64,000 nt of DNA from positions 62,001 to 126,000 of the forward strand of contig NZ_OBQD01000007.1 of NCBI RefSeq assembly GCF_900220975.1, in the 5' to 3' direction. Position 1 is the stretch's first letter; each line of letters begins with the position of its first letter. The position numbers were made by a program, and so were the translations under genes. Shown here in pieces: positions 57,398-64,000 of the stretch. Source of the DNA: Rhizobium subbaraonis. Lineage in GTDB: Bacteria > Pseudomonadota > Alphaproteobacteria > Rhizobiales > Rhizobiaceae. The notes beneath the pieces were generated by a model that was given only the letters and a program-made list of their open reading frames with translations, was not told the origin of the DNA and searched no databases.

Positions 57398-58518
57398 GGC
57401 CGTTCTCCCTTGAATTCTTCGATCGTCTTGCCGCTCGCAATAGCCTCTACCATCCCCGCGAGCAAGCGCGCGGCATCCGGCTTTCCTGCCTTTCGGGCGC
57501 TGGACGCCATCTCCGCCAGCCGCTCCGGGTTCTTCATCGCCTCTGCGATGATGGTCGACAGTTTCTCCGGGGAAAGCTCGGATTGCGCAATCACCTTTGC
57601 GCCGCCGGTGGCGGCAAGGGCTGCAGCATTCGCTGCCTGATCGTGATCCAGCGCATAGGGGTAGGGCACGAGAATGGCAGGCCGGCCGATCACGGAGATT
57701 TCCGAGACCGTCGAGGCTCCCGAGCGGCAGATCACGAGATGCGCCCTGGCAAGACGGTCGGCCATGTCGGTGAAGAACGGCGAAACGTCGGCGGCGATCC
57801 CGAGCTTGCCGTAGATCGCTTCCACCCCTTCCCTGTCTTCCGGACGCGCCTGCTGGGTCAGGCGCAGGCGGGCGCGTTTGCCTTCGTGCAGGCGGCAGAT
57901 CGCCTGTGGAACGGCATTGGAGAAGAATTGCGCCCCCTGGCTGCCGCCGAAAACGACGAGCCGGAACTCGCCGCCTGCCTCGGGGGCCGCATAAGGCACC
58001 GTTGCGGCGGCGATCACGGCAGGCCGCACCGGATTTCCGGTCACCACCGTCTTTGCTGCATAGGGACCCTGGCCGTCCGCCAGGAAGCCGCCGGCGATCG
58101 CCCGCACGCGCGGGGCAAGCGCCTTGTTGGCCCGGCCCATCACCGCGTTCTGCTCGTGGATCATCGAAGGGATCCCCATGCCGGTGGCGGCAAGGAGCGG
58201 CGGCAGCGTCGGATAGCCGCCGAAGCCGACGACCGCACTCGGGCGAAGCCGCGACATCAGGCGCCTGGCGGCGCGCAGCCCCTTCCACAGCGTCCACAGC
58301 GACGAGGCCAGCTTGACCGGATTCTTCGAACCGATCGTTGCCGATGGCACGACATGGATCTCGTCGGCCGGGAATTTTCCGGCGAAGCGCTCCGCGCGGC
58401 TGTCGGTCACGAGATGCACCGACCAGCCGCTCGCCTTGAGCTCGTGCGCAAGGGCTTCGGCCGGAAACAGATGGCCGCCGGTACCCCCGGCGGCGAGAAG
58501 GATGATGCCTTTTGCCAT
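57394..58518 (-). CDS. murG: Undecaprenyl-PP-MurNAc-pentapeptide GlcNAc transferase
   Basis: The 374-residue peripheral membrane glycosyltransferase (GT28) adds GlcNAc to lipid I to form lipid II. The N-terminal Gly-rich [21 protein letters not shown] and [14 protein letters not shown] loops and [14 protein letters not shown] mark the acceptor domain. [11 protein letters not shown] and [24 protein letters not shown] mark the UDP-GlcNAc site. It overlaps murC by 4 bases. ftsW ends 4 bases upstream of its start. Confidence 0.97.
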   Translation of the reverse strand: MAKGIILLAAGGTGGHLFPAEALAHELKASGWSVHLVTDSRAERFAGKFPADEIHVVPSATIGSKNPVKLASSLWTLWKGLRAARRLMSRLRPSAVVGFGGYPTLPPLLAATGMGIPSMIHEQNAVMGRANKALAPRVRAIAGGFLADGQGPYAAKTVVTGNPVRPAVIAAATVPYAAPEAGGEFRLVVFGGSQGAQFFSNAVPQAICRLHEGKRARLRLTQQARPEDREGVEAIYGKLGIAADVSPFFTDMADRLARAHLVICRSGASTVSEISVIGRPAILVPYPYALDHDQAANAAALAATGGAKVIAQSELSPEKLSTIIAEAMKNPERLAEMASSARKAGKPDAARLLAGMVEAIASGKTIEEFKGERP

Positions 58519-58522
58519 TCCG

Positions 58523-59677
58523 TTACTCCGCAGGCGCGACCATGCCCGAACGGAACAGGCTGCGCTCGGTGGCGCGCTTTTCCGGCCGGTGTCGGGTCAG
58601 TGCCAGGATAAAGCCGGCCGTGACGCAGATCGCCGTCATCGACGAACCGCCGTAGGAAATCAGCGGCAGCGTCATGCCCTTCGCCGGCAGCAGTTCGAGG
58701 TTCACGCCGACATTGATCATCGACTGGGTACCGATCAGGAGTACCAGCCCGGCGACGGCGAAACGGGTGAAGTCGTTGCGCTCCTTGAAGGCGTGGTTCA
58801 ACCCGCGCAGGACGACGAATGCGAACACCGCCACGATGATCATGCAGAAGATGATGCCGAACTCCTCGGCGGCAACCGAGAAGATGAAGTCGGTGTGGCT
58901 GTCCGGGATGATGCGCTTTACCACGCCCTCGCCCGGCCCCTTGCCGAACCAGTCACCGCGAATGATCGCCTCGCGCGCGGTATCGACCTGAAACGTATCG
59001 CCCTCGCCGGTGAGGAAGCGGTCCACACGGCCGGCCACGTGGTCGAACATGTAGTAGGCGACGGCAAAACCGCCGAGCGCCACGCTGCCGAGCAGGATGA
59101 TCCAGATCCAGGGCATGCCGGCCATGAAGAACATGCCGCCCCAGACGGCGGTGACGAGGATCGTCTGGCCGAGGTCGGGCTGAGCGACCAGAAGTGCCGC
59201 CACGATGCCGTAGAGCATGATGGCGAAAAGGTTGCCGGGGATTTCCGGCTGCCTAGCATGTTCGGAGAAGAGCCAGGCGCAGATGACGACGAAGGCGGGC
59301 TTCATGAACTCGGAAGGCTGGATCGACAGGCTGCCGATCGAGAGCCAGCGCCGCGCGCCCTTGACCTCGACGCCGAAGAAAAGCGCCAGCACCATGGCGG
59401 CCAGCGAAACGATCAGCAGGATTGCCGCCGTCCGCCTCACCTGGCGCGGGGAAAGGAACGAGATCGCCACCATCGTCGCGATCGCCGGAACCAGAAACAA
59501 GGCATGTCGCTTGACGAAGTGGAAGCTGTCGAGGTTCAGGCGCTCGGCCACCGCGGGGCTTGCCGCAAACGACAGCATGAAGCCGATCCCCATCAGGAGG
59601 ATGAAGGCGGCGAGAAAGAACCTGTCTATTGTCCAGAACCAGTCGGCTACCGGACCACGCTCGGCACGACTAACCAT
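58523..59677 (-). CDS. ftsW: Lipid II polymerase FtsW (SEDS family)
   Basis: The 384-residue, ~10-helix membrane protein is the septal glycosyltransferase that works with FtsI. SEDS features: [40 protein letters not shown] (containing the conserved Pro-Ser-Glu), [11 protein letters not shown] (the catalytic Asp), [16 protein letters not shown] and [10 protein letters not shown] near the end. It lies 11 bases after murD. Start ATG 59677. Confidence 0.97.
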   Translation of the reverse strand: MVSRAERGPVADWFWTIDRFFLAAFILLMGIGFMLSFAASPAVAERLNLDSFHFVKRHALFLVPAIATMVAISFLSPRQVRRTAAILLIVSLAAMVLALFFGVEVKGARRWLSIGSLSIQPSEFMKPAFVVICAWLFSEHARQPEIPGNLFAIMLYGIVAALLVAQPDLGQTILVTAVWGGMFFMAGMPWIWIILLGSVALGGFAVAYYMFDHVAGRVDRFLTGEGDTFQVDTAREAIIRGDWFGKGPGEGVVKRIIPDSHTDFIFSVAAEEFGIIFCMIIVAVFAFVVLRGLNHAFKERNDFTRFAVAGLVLLIGTQSMINVGVNLELLPAKGMTLPLISYGGSSMTAICVTAGFILALTRHRPEKRATERSLFRSGMVAPAE

Positions 59678-59688
59678 GGCACATCCCC

Positions 59689-61092
59689 CTAACCGTTGGT
59701 CTCTATCAGCATGGTCACGCCCGGAAGCGCTGCTACATGGCCGACGAAGTCATCACCTCTGACTTCGAAATTCTTGTACTGATCGAAGCTTGCGCAAGCC
59801 GGGGAGAGCAGAACGGCGAGCGGACCGGCCCCGTCCTTCTCCGCATCCGCTGCGGCATGCGCCACGGCCCGCTCCAGCGTGCCAGAAATTTCGTAAGGTA
59901 CGCTCTCGCCGAGGGTGGCGGCGAACGCCGCGGCGGCCTCGCCGATCAGATAGGCCTTGGCGATCTTCGGGAAGAAGCCGGTCAGGCTGGCGATCCCGCC
60001 CTCCTTCGGCAGTCCGCCCGCGATCCAGTAGATCCGATCATAGCTCGAAAGCGCAGGCGCGGCCGCCTCCGCATTGGTCGCCTTGCTGTCGTTGACGAAG
60101 ACGACATGATCCTTGCGGCCGACCGGCTGCATGCGATGCTTGAGGCCGGGAAAGGACGACAGGCCCGCGCGGATATGCTCTTCGCTGACGCCGACCGCCA
60201 GGCACGCCGCAATCGCGGCTGCCGCGTTCTGTGCGTTGTGCCCACCACGCAAGGTCTGGATCGGCGACAGATCGATCAGTTCGCGCGTGCCGCCGCCGTG
60301 CGCAAGGCGAATATGCGTTCCCTCGGCATAAAGCCCGTCCGCGACGGGCTGGCGGCGCGAAATGCGCACGACCTTCGTGCCGGCCCGTTCGACCCGATCG
60401 GCGATCAAGGTCGTGAAGCTGTCGTCGACGGCAACGATCGCGGTGTCGCTGCCGGCGACCAGCCGTTCCTTGACGTCCGCATAGTGCTGCATCGTCCCGT
60501 GCCGGTCGAGGTGGTCAGGCGTCAGGTTCAGCAGGATGCCCGCCGTCGGATCGATCGTCGGGGCGAGATCGATCTGGTAGGAGGAGCACTCGACCACGTA
60601 GAAACGGCCTGCCTTCGGCGGATCGAGCGTCAGAACGGCGGTACCGATGTTGCCGCCGAGCTGCGTATCCCGGCCGCTCGCCTTGAGGATATGCGCGATC
60701 AGCGCCGTCGTGGTCGACTTGCCGTTGGTGCCGGTAATCGCGATGAAGGGGCAATCGGGCGCATGCGCACGCCGCTCGCGCACGAACAGCTCGACGTCAC
60801 CAATGATCTCGACGCCGGCCGCTCGCGCCAGATCGACGCTCCAGTGCGGCTTGGGATGGGTCAGCGGCACGCCCGGCGACAGAACGAAGGCCGCAACGCC
60901 GCTCCAGTCGAGCTTGCGAAGATCGCCCGTGGCGATGCCCGCCGACGCAGCCTTGGCAACGCTGTCGGGATTGTCGTCCCAGGCGAAGACCTTCGCACCG
61001 CCCGCCACGAGCGCCTGCGCCGTCGCAAGGCCCGAACCTCCGAGGCCGAAGAGCGCGACGTTTCTGTCCTTGAGCGTCGTGACCGGGATCAT
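59689..61092 (-). CDS. murD: UDP-N-acetylmuramoyl-L-alanine-D-glutamate ligase
   Basis: The 467-residue Mur ligase adds D-Glu. Motifs: [17 protein letters not shown] at the N-terminal Rossmann-like domain, [18 protein letters not shown] (ATP), [35 protein letters not shown] and [16 protein letters not shown]. Start ATG 61092 is 4 bases after the mraY stop. Confidence 0.97.
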   Translation of the reverse strand: MIPVTTLKDRNVALFGLGGSGLATAQALVAGGAKVFAWDDNPDSVAKAASAGIATGDLRKLDWSGVAAFVLSPGVPLTHPKPHWSVDLARAAGVEIIGDVELFVRERRAHAPDCPFIAITGTNGKSTTTALIAHILKASGRDTQLGGNIGTAVLTLDPPKAGRFYVVECSSYQIDLAPTIDPTAGILLNLTPDHLDRHGTMQHYADVKERLVAGSDTAIVAVDDSFTTLIADRVERAGTKVVRISRRQPVADGLYAEGTHIRLAHGGGTRELIDLSPIQTLRGGHNAQNAAAAIAACLAVGVSEEHIRAGLSSFPGLKHRMQPVGRKDHVVFVNDSKATNAEAAAPALSSYDRIYWIAGGLPKEGGIASLTGFFPKIAKAYLIGEAAAAFAATLGESVPYEISGTLERAVAHAAADAEKDGAGPLAVLLSPACASFDQYKNFEVRGDDFVGHVAALPGVTMLIETNG

Positions 61093-61096
61093 CGGA

Positions 61097-62197
61097 TCAC
61101 CGCAGTTTCAGGGTCGAGAGACCGACGAGCGCCAGGATGACCGCGATGATCCAGAAGCGGATCACCACCTGGCTCTCCGTCCAGCCCTTCTTCTCGAAGT
61201 GATGGTGGATCGGCGCCATCAGGAAGACGCGCTTGCCGGTGAGCTTGAACGAACCGACCTGGATGATCACCGACAGCGTTTCCATCACGAACAGGCCGCC
61301 GATGATGGCCATGACGATCTCGTGCTTGGTGGCGACGGCAACGGTGCCGATCAGGCCGCCGAGCGCCAGCGAACCGGTATCGCCCATGAAGATTGCGGCC
61401 GGCGGCGCATTGAACCAGAGGAAGCCGAGGCCGGCACCGATCACCGCGCCGAGGATGACGGCCAGCTCGCCGGTGCCGGGGATGAAATGGATCTGCAGGT
61501 AGTTTGCAAAGACGGCATTGCCGGCGAGATAGGCGATCACCCCGAAGGATGCGGCCGAAATCATGACCGGCACCGTCGCCAGCCCGTCGAGGCCATCCGT
61601 CAGGTTCACGGCATTACCGGCCGCCACGATGACGAAACCGCCGAAGAAGACGAAGAACAGCCCGAGATTGAGCAGAAGGTCCTTGGCGAACGGAAATGCC
61701 ACGGACGAGCCGAGCGTCGAACCGTCAGGGCCGGCGGCGATGGCCGCCCGCATCATGAAGTAGGTCGCAATGCCGGCGATGATGAACTCCAGCCCGAGCC
61801 GCGCCTTGCCGGAAAAGCCCTTGTCGGTTTGCTTCGTCACTTTCAGGTAGTCGTCGTAGAAGCCGATGGCGCCGAAGCCGAGGGTCACCAGCAGCGTCGC
61901 CACGACGTAGATGTTCGAAAGATCCGCCCACAGAAGCGAGCTGCCGACGATACCGGCGAGAATCATGATCCCGCCCATGGTGGGCGTGCCGGCCTTCTTG
62001 AAATGCGTCTGCGGCCCGTCCGCCCGGATCGGCTGGCCCTTGCCCTGGCGCACGCGCAGGGATGCGATGATGGCCGGCCCGAACAGGAAGACGATGGCCG
62101 CGGAAGTAAACAGCGCTGCGCCCGTGCGGAACGTGATGTAGCGAAAGAGGTTGAAGATCTGGATTTCTTTCGCCAGTTCGACAAGCCAAAGCAGCAT
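61097..62197 (-). CDS. mraY: Phospho-MurNAc-pentapeptide translocase
   Basis: The 366-residue, ten-helix enzyme transfers phospho-MurNAc-pentapeptide to undecaprenyl phosphate, making lipid I. The start ATG 62197 ([24 protein letters not shown]) is chosen over a longer frame to 62353. Motifs: [46 protein letters not shown] and the histidine motif [14 protein letters not shown]. Upstream lies a 207-base gap to murF with no feature I can identify. Confidence 0.97.
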   Translation of the reverse strand: MLLWLVELAKEIQIFNLFRYITFRTGAALFTSAAIVFLFGPAIIASLRVRQGKGQPIRADGPQTHFKKAGTPTMGGIMILAGIVGSSLLWADLSNIYVVATLLVTLGFGAIGFYDDYLKVTKQTDKGFSGKARLGLEFIIAGIATYFMMRAAIAAGPDGSTLGSSVAFPFAKDLLLNLGLFFVFFGGFVIVAAGNAVNLTDGLDGLATVPVMISAASFGVIAYLAGNAVFANYLQIHFIPGTGELAVILGAVIGAGLGFLWFNAPPAAIFMGDTGSLALGGLIGTVAVATKHEIVMAIIGGLFVMETLSVIIQVGSFKLTGKRVFLMAPIHHHFEKKGWTESQVVIRFWIIAVILALVGLSTLKLR

Positions 62198-62404
62198 TCT
62201 GGAATTATCCCCAAAGGTTCTACAGGGGCGCAGCCGGACGAATACCGCCCATCGCAACGTCCCCGCACAAGTGTCGAAATTGGAAGCGCAGGAGCGACGT
62301 GCCCTGCCTATCCCCTCGCGCAGGCAACGGGGTCGTAAGCCGTCCGCCGCCATGCGCCAATACTATTCGTCAGAACGCCGCGCACCCGGAGGTCACGCGG
62401 CGCA

Positions 62405-63838
62405 TCATTCTGTGCGCTCCGTGTCGGAGAATGCCTCGTACTTGTCAAGCAACGCCGAGACGATCCGGCTGAAACCGGTCGATTTCGACGATTTGACCAC
62501 AAGGACGTCACCGGGACGCACTGCTCCAAGAACAAATTCGATCATCGCATCCGCGTTTCCGCGGTATTCCACCCGTGCGCTGTCGCCGATTGCCGCATTG
62601 AGTGCTGCCATTTCCGGCCCGCCGATCCAGATGTCCTCGATACCGGCTTCGGCCAGAGGCTCCGCCAGCTGCGCATGCACGTCGGACGAGAACTCGCCCA
62701 TCTCCAGCATGTCGCCGAGGACGGCGATGCGCCGCCCGTCTTGCCCGGGGACCGCGTCGCGCAGAAGCGAGATCGCTGCCCGCATGGAGGCCGGATTGGC
62801 GTTGTAGCTGTCGTCGATGAGCGTGAAGTAGCTGTTGCCGATCGACAGCCGGTAGCGTCGTCCCCGACCCTTCTCCGGCTGCATCGTCGCAAGCGCATGC
62901 ATAACCTTTTCGATGTCGGCGCCGACGAGATGGGCCGCGCCCAGGACAGACACGGCATTCTCGGCGATGTGACGGCCGGGAGCGCCCATGGGGATCTCCA
63001 GCGTCTGTCCGCCGATGGACGCCCAAAGCACGTTGTGCTGCGCGCCGGCCACGAACTCGATCAGGCGGAATTCCGCCTGCGGGTCCGCGCCGAACGTGTG
63101 GACATGGTCGACACCGGCTGCCTTCGCCGCTTTCTCCAGAATGGGGAACTGGGGATTGTCGAGGTTGAGCAACGCATGCCCACCCGGCGCAAGCCCTTCG
63201 AAAATCTCCGCTTTCGCCAGCGCGATCTCGTCTATGCCGGCAAAATTGCCGAGATGGGCGGCGGCAATCGTCGTGATGATGGCCACGTGCGGCCGCACCA
63301 TCTTCACCAGGGGCCGGATCTCGTCGGCGTGGTTCATGCCGATTTCGAAGACGCCATAGGCCGTGTTTTCCGGCATGCGCGCCAGCGTCAGCGGCACGCC
63401 CCAGTGGTTATTGAACGAGGCGACGGAAGCATGCACGCTGCCGCACGCCGAAAGCGCGTGCCGCAGCATTTCCTTCGTCGTCGTCTTGCCGACCGAACCG
63501 GTAACGGCGATCACCTTGGCGCCGCTACGGTCGCGCGCGGCACAGCCGAGGTCAATCAGCGCCTGCAGCACGTCGTTCACCACGAGCATCGGCGCCGTCA
63601 GCCGGCCGAGCGCGGGCAGCTTGCCCTCGCTCACGACGAGCAGAGCAGCCCCGTTGGCGTGGGCAAGGCTTGCGAAATCATGCCCGTCCACCCGGTCGCC
63701 CCTGATGGCGAAGAAGGCCTCGCCCGGGCTGATCGAGCGGCTATCGATGGAAATGCCGGTGATGCCGGCCGGAAGGTTGCCGATCGGGCGGCCATGGGTT
63801 GCCGCCACGAGATCCGGAAGTGTCCACAAAAGGGTCAA
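62405..63838 (-). CDS. murF: UDP-N-acetylmuramoyl-tripeptide-D-Ala-D-Ala ligase
   Basis: The 477-residue Mur ligase adds the D-Ala-D-Ala made by Ddl. The start is TTG 63838, sharing the TTGA with the murE stop. Motifs: [33 protein letters not shown] (ATP), [32 protein letters not shown] and [10 protein letters not shown]. The unusual start and total overlap point to translational coupling with murE. Confidence 0.95.
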   Translation of the reverse strand: MTLLWTLPDLVAATHGRPIGNLPAGITGISIDSRSISPGEAFFAIRGDRVDGHDFASLAHANGAALLVVSEGKLPALGRLTAPMLVVNDVLQALIDLGCAARDRSGAKVIAVTGSVGKTTTKEMLRHALSACGSVHASVASFNNHWGVPLTLARMPENTAYGVFEIGMNHADEIRPLVKMVRPHVAIITTIAAAHLGNFAGIDEIALAKAEIFEGLAPGGHALLNLDNPQFPILEKAAKAAGVDHVHTFGADPQAEFRLIEFVAGAQHNVLWASIGGQTLEIPMGAPGRHIAENAVSVLGAAHLVGADIEKVMHALATMQPEKGRGRRYRLSIGNSYFTLIDDSYNANPASMRAAISLLRDAVPGQDGRRIAVLGDMLEMGEFSSDVHAQLAEPLAEAGIEDIWIGGPEMAALNAAIGDSARVEYRGNADAMIEFVLGAVRPGDVLVVKSSKSTGFSRIVSALLDKYEAFSDTERTE

Positions 63839-64000
63839 CGGTCGAGTTCCTCCAGGGCTTTGCGGAGTTCCGCGTGATCGGAGAACGGCAGCGTCACGCC
63901 GCCGATCGTTTGCCCCTCTTCATGCCCCTTGCCGGCGACGATCAGCGTATCGCCCGCCGACAGAATCGAAACCGCGGACCGGATCGCGGTCGCACGGTCG
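63835..64000 (-). CDS. murE: UDP-N-acetylmuramoyl-tripeptide ligase MurE, C-terminal end (partial)
   Basis: Only the last 54 codons are inside the window. They read [23 protein letters not shown]...[16 protein letters not shown] before the stop at 63835-63837. GKGHE and the D-H-A/x-E segment are the MurE C-terminal signature. MurE adds the third residue (meso-diaminopimelate in Gram-negatives) to UDP-MurNAc-dipeptide. The stop overlaps murF's start. Confidence 0.93.
   Translation of the reverse strand, partial: DRATAIRSAVSILSAGDTLIVAGKGHEEGQTIGGVTLPFSDHAELRKALEELDR

Overview
The window is a chromosomal, GC-rich stretch from an alphaproteobacterium, almost certainly a member of the Rhizobiaceae (Sinorhizobium/Ensifer, Rhizobium, Agrobacterium or Shinella neighbourhood). 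The signs are the long FtsZ with an extended C-terminal linker, the dcw-lpxC-bamD-recN-ligA gene order, SspB-alpha with a DUF4169 neighbour, GANTC clusters upstream of division genes, and an sRNA that looks like the alpha-r14 anti-Shine-Dalgarno family. No insertion sequence, prophage, CRISPR array, tRNA or rRNA was seen. Most of it reads as core genome.

Layout. 1-6.4 kb: the tail of sspB, a DUF4169 gene and a ribbon-helix-helix gene (+), then a large AsmA-family gene and a FAD-linked oxidase (-), and a small membrane protein. 6.4-12.7 kb: a GH114/TM1410-type glycosidase fused to RTX repeats that is broken by a one-base frameshift, then an RND efflux pump with its adaptor. 12.9-25.8 kb: metabolic and envelope genes (Tat-type cyclase, carboxymuconolactone decarboxylase family protein, YkuD lipoprotein, UvrD-type helicase, DUF2778 protein, amidase, cutC, creA, pncA, cheW). 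26-39 kb: a 52-residue protein too short for most gene callers, SCO, FAD monooxygenase, prmA, a candidate anti-SD sRNA, a D,D-carboxypeptidase, aminopeptidase P, azlCD, panBC, a DEAD-box helicase and a PAS protein. 39-64 kb, nearly all on the minus strand: murE(partial)-murF-mraY-murD-ftsW-murG-murC-murB, a 3.7 kb interruption (aqpZ, a GGDEF gene, an MFS transporter), then ddl-ftsQ-ftsA-ftsZ, lpxC, bamD, recN and ligA.

How the genes work together. The right-hand 25 kb is the peptidoglycan precursor and septation programme. MurC-F, MraY and MurG build lipid II, FtsW polymerises septal glycan, Ddl supplies D-Ala-D-Ala, and FtsQ/A/Z assemble the divisome. lpxC and bamD add outer-membrane biogenesis, and recN and ligA add DNA maintenance. 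The promoter region of ddl-ftsQAZ carries six GANTC sites and CtrA-like TTAA half-sites, which suggests CcrM/GcrA/CtrA cell-cycle control. Elsewhere the D,D-carboxypeptidase, the YkuD lipoprotein and the DUF2778 protein are further cell-wall enzymes.

The most interesting leads are: (1) a minus-strand RNA at about 29.12-29.26 kb whose two hairpin loops display CCUCC motifs before a strong terminator; (2) a shared V-V-x-L-x-x-F-R-K motif at the C-terminus of SspB and the N-terminus of the adjacent DUF4169 protein, which suggests both may dock on the same ClpX surface; (3) the frameshifted secreted glycosidase-RTX gene; (4) the GANTC clusters. I see no wholly new multi-gene system.
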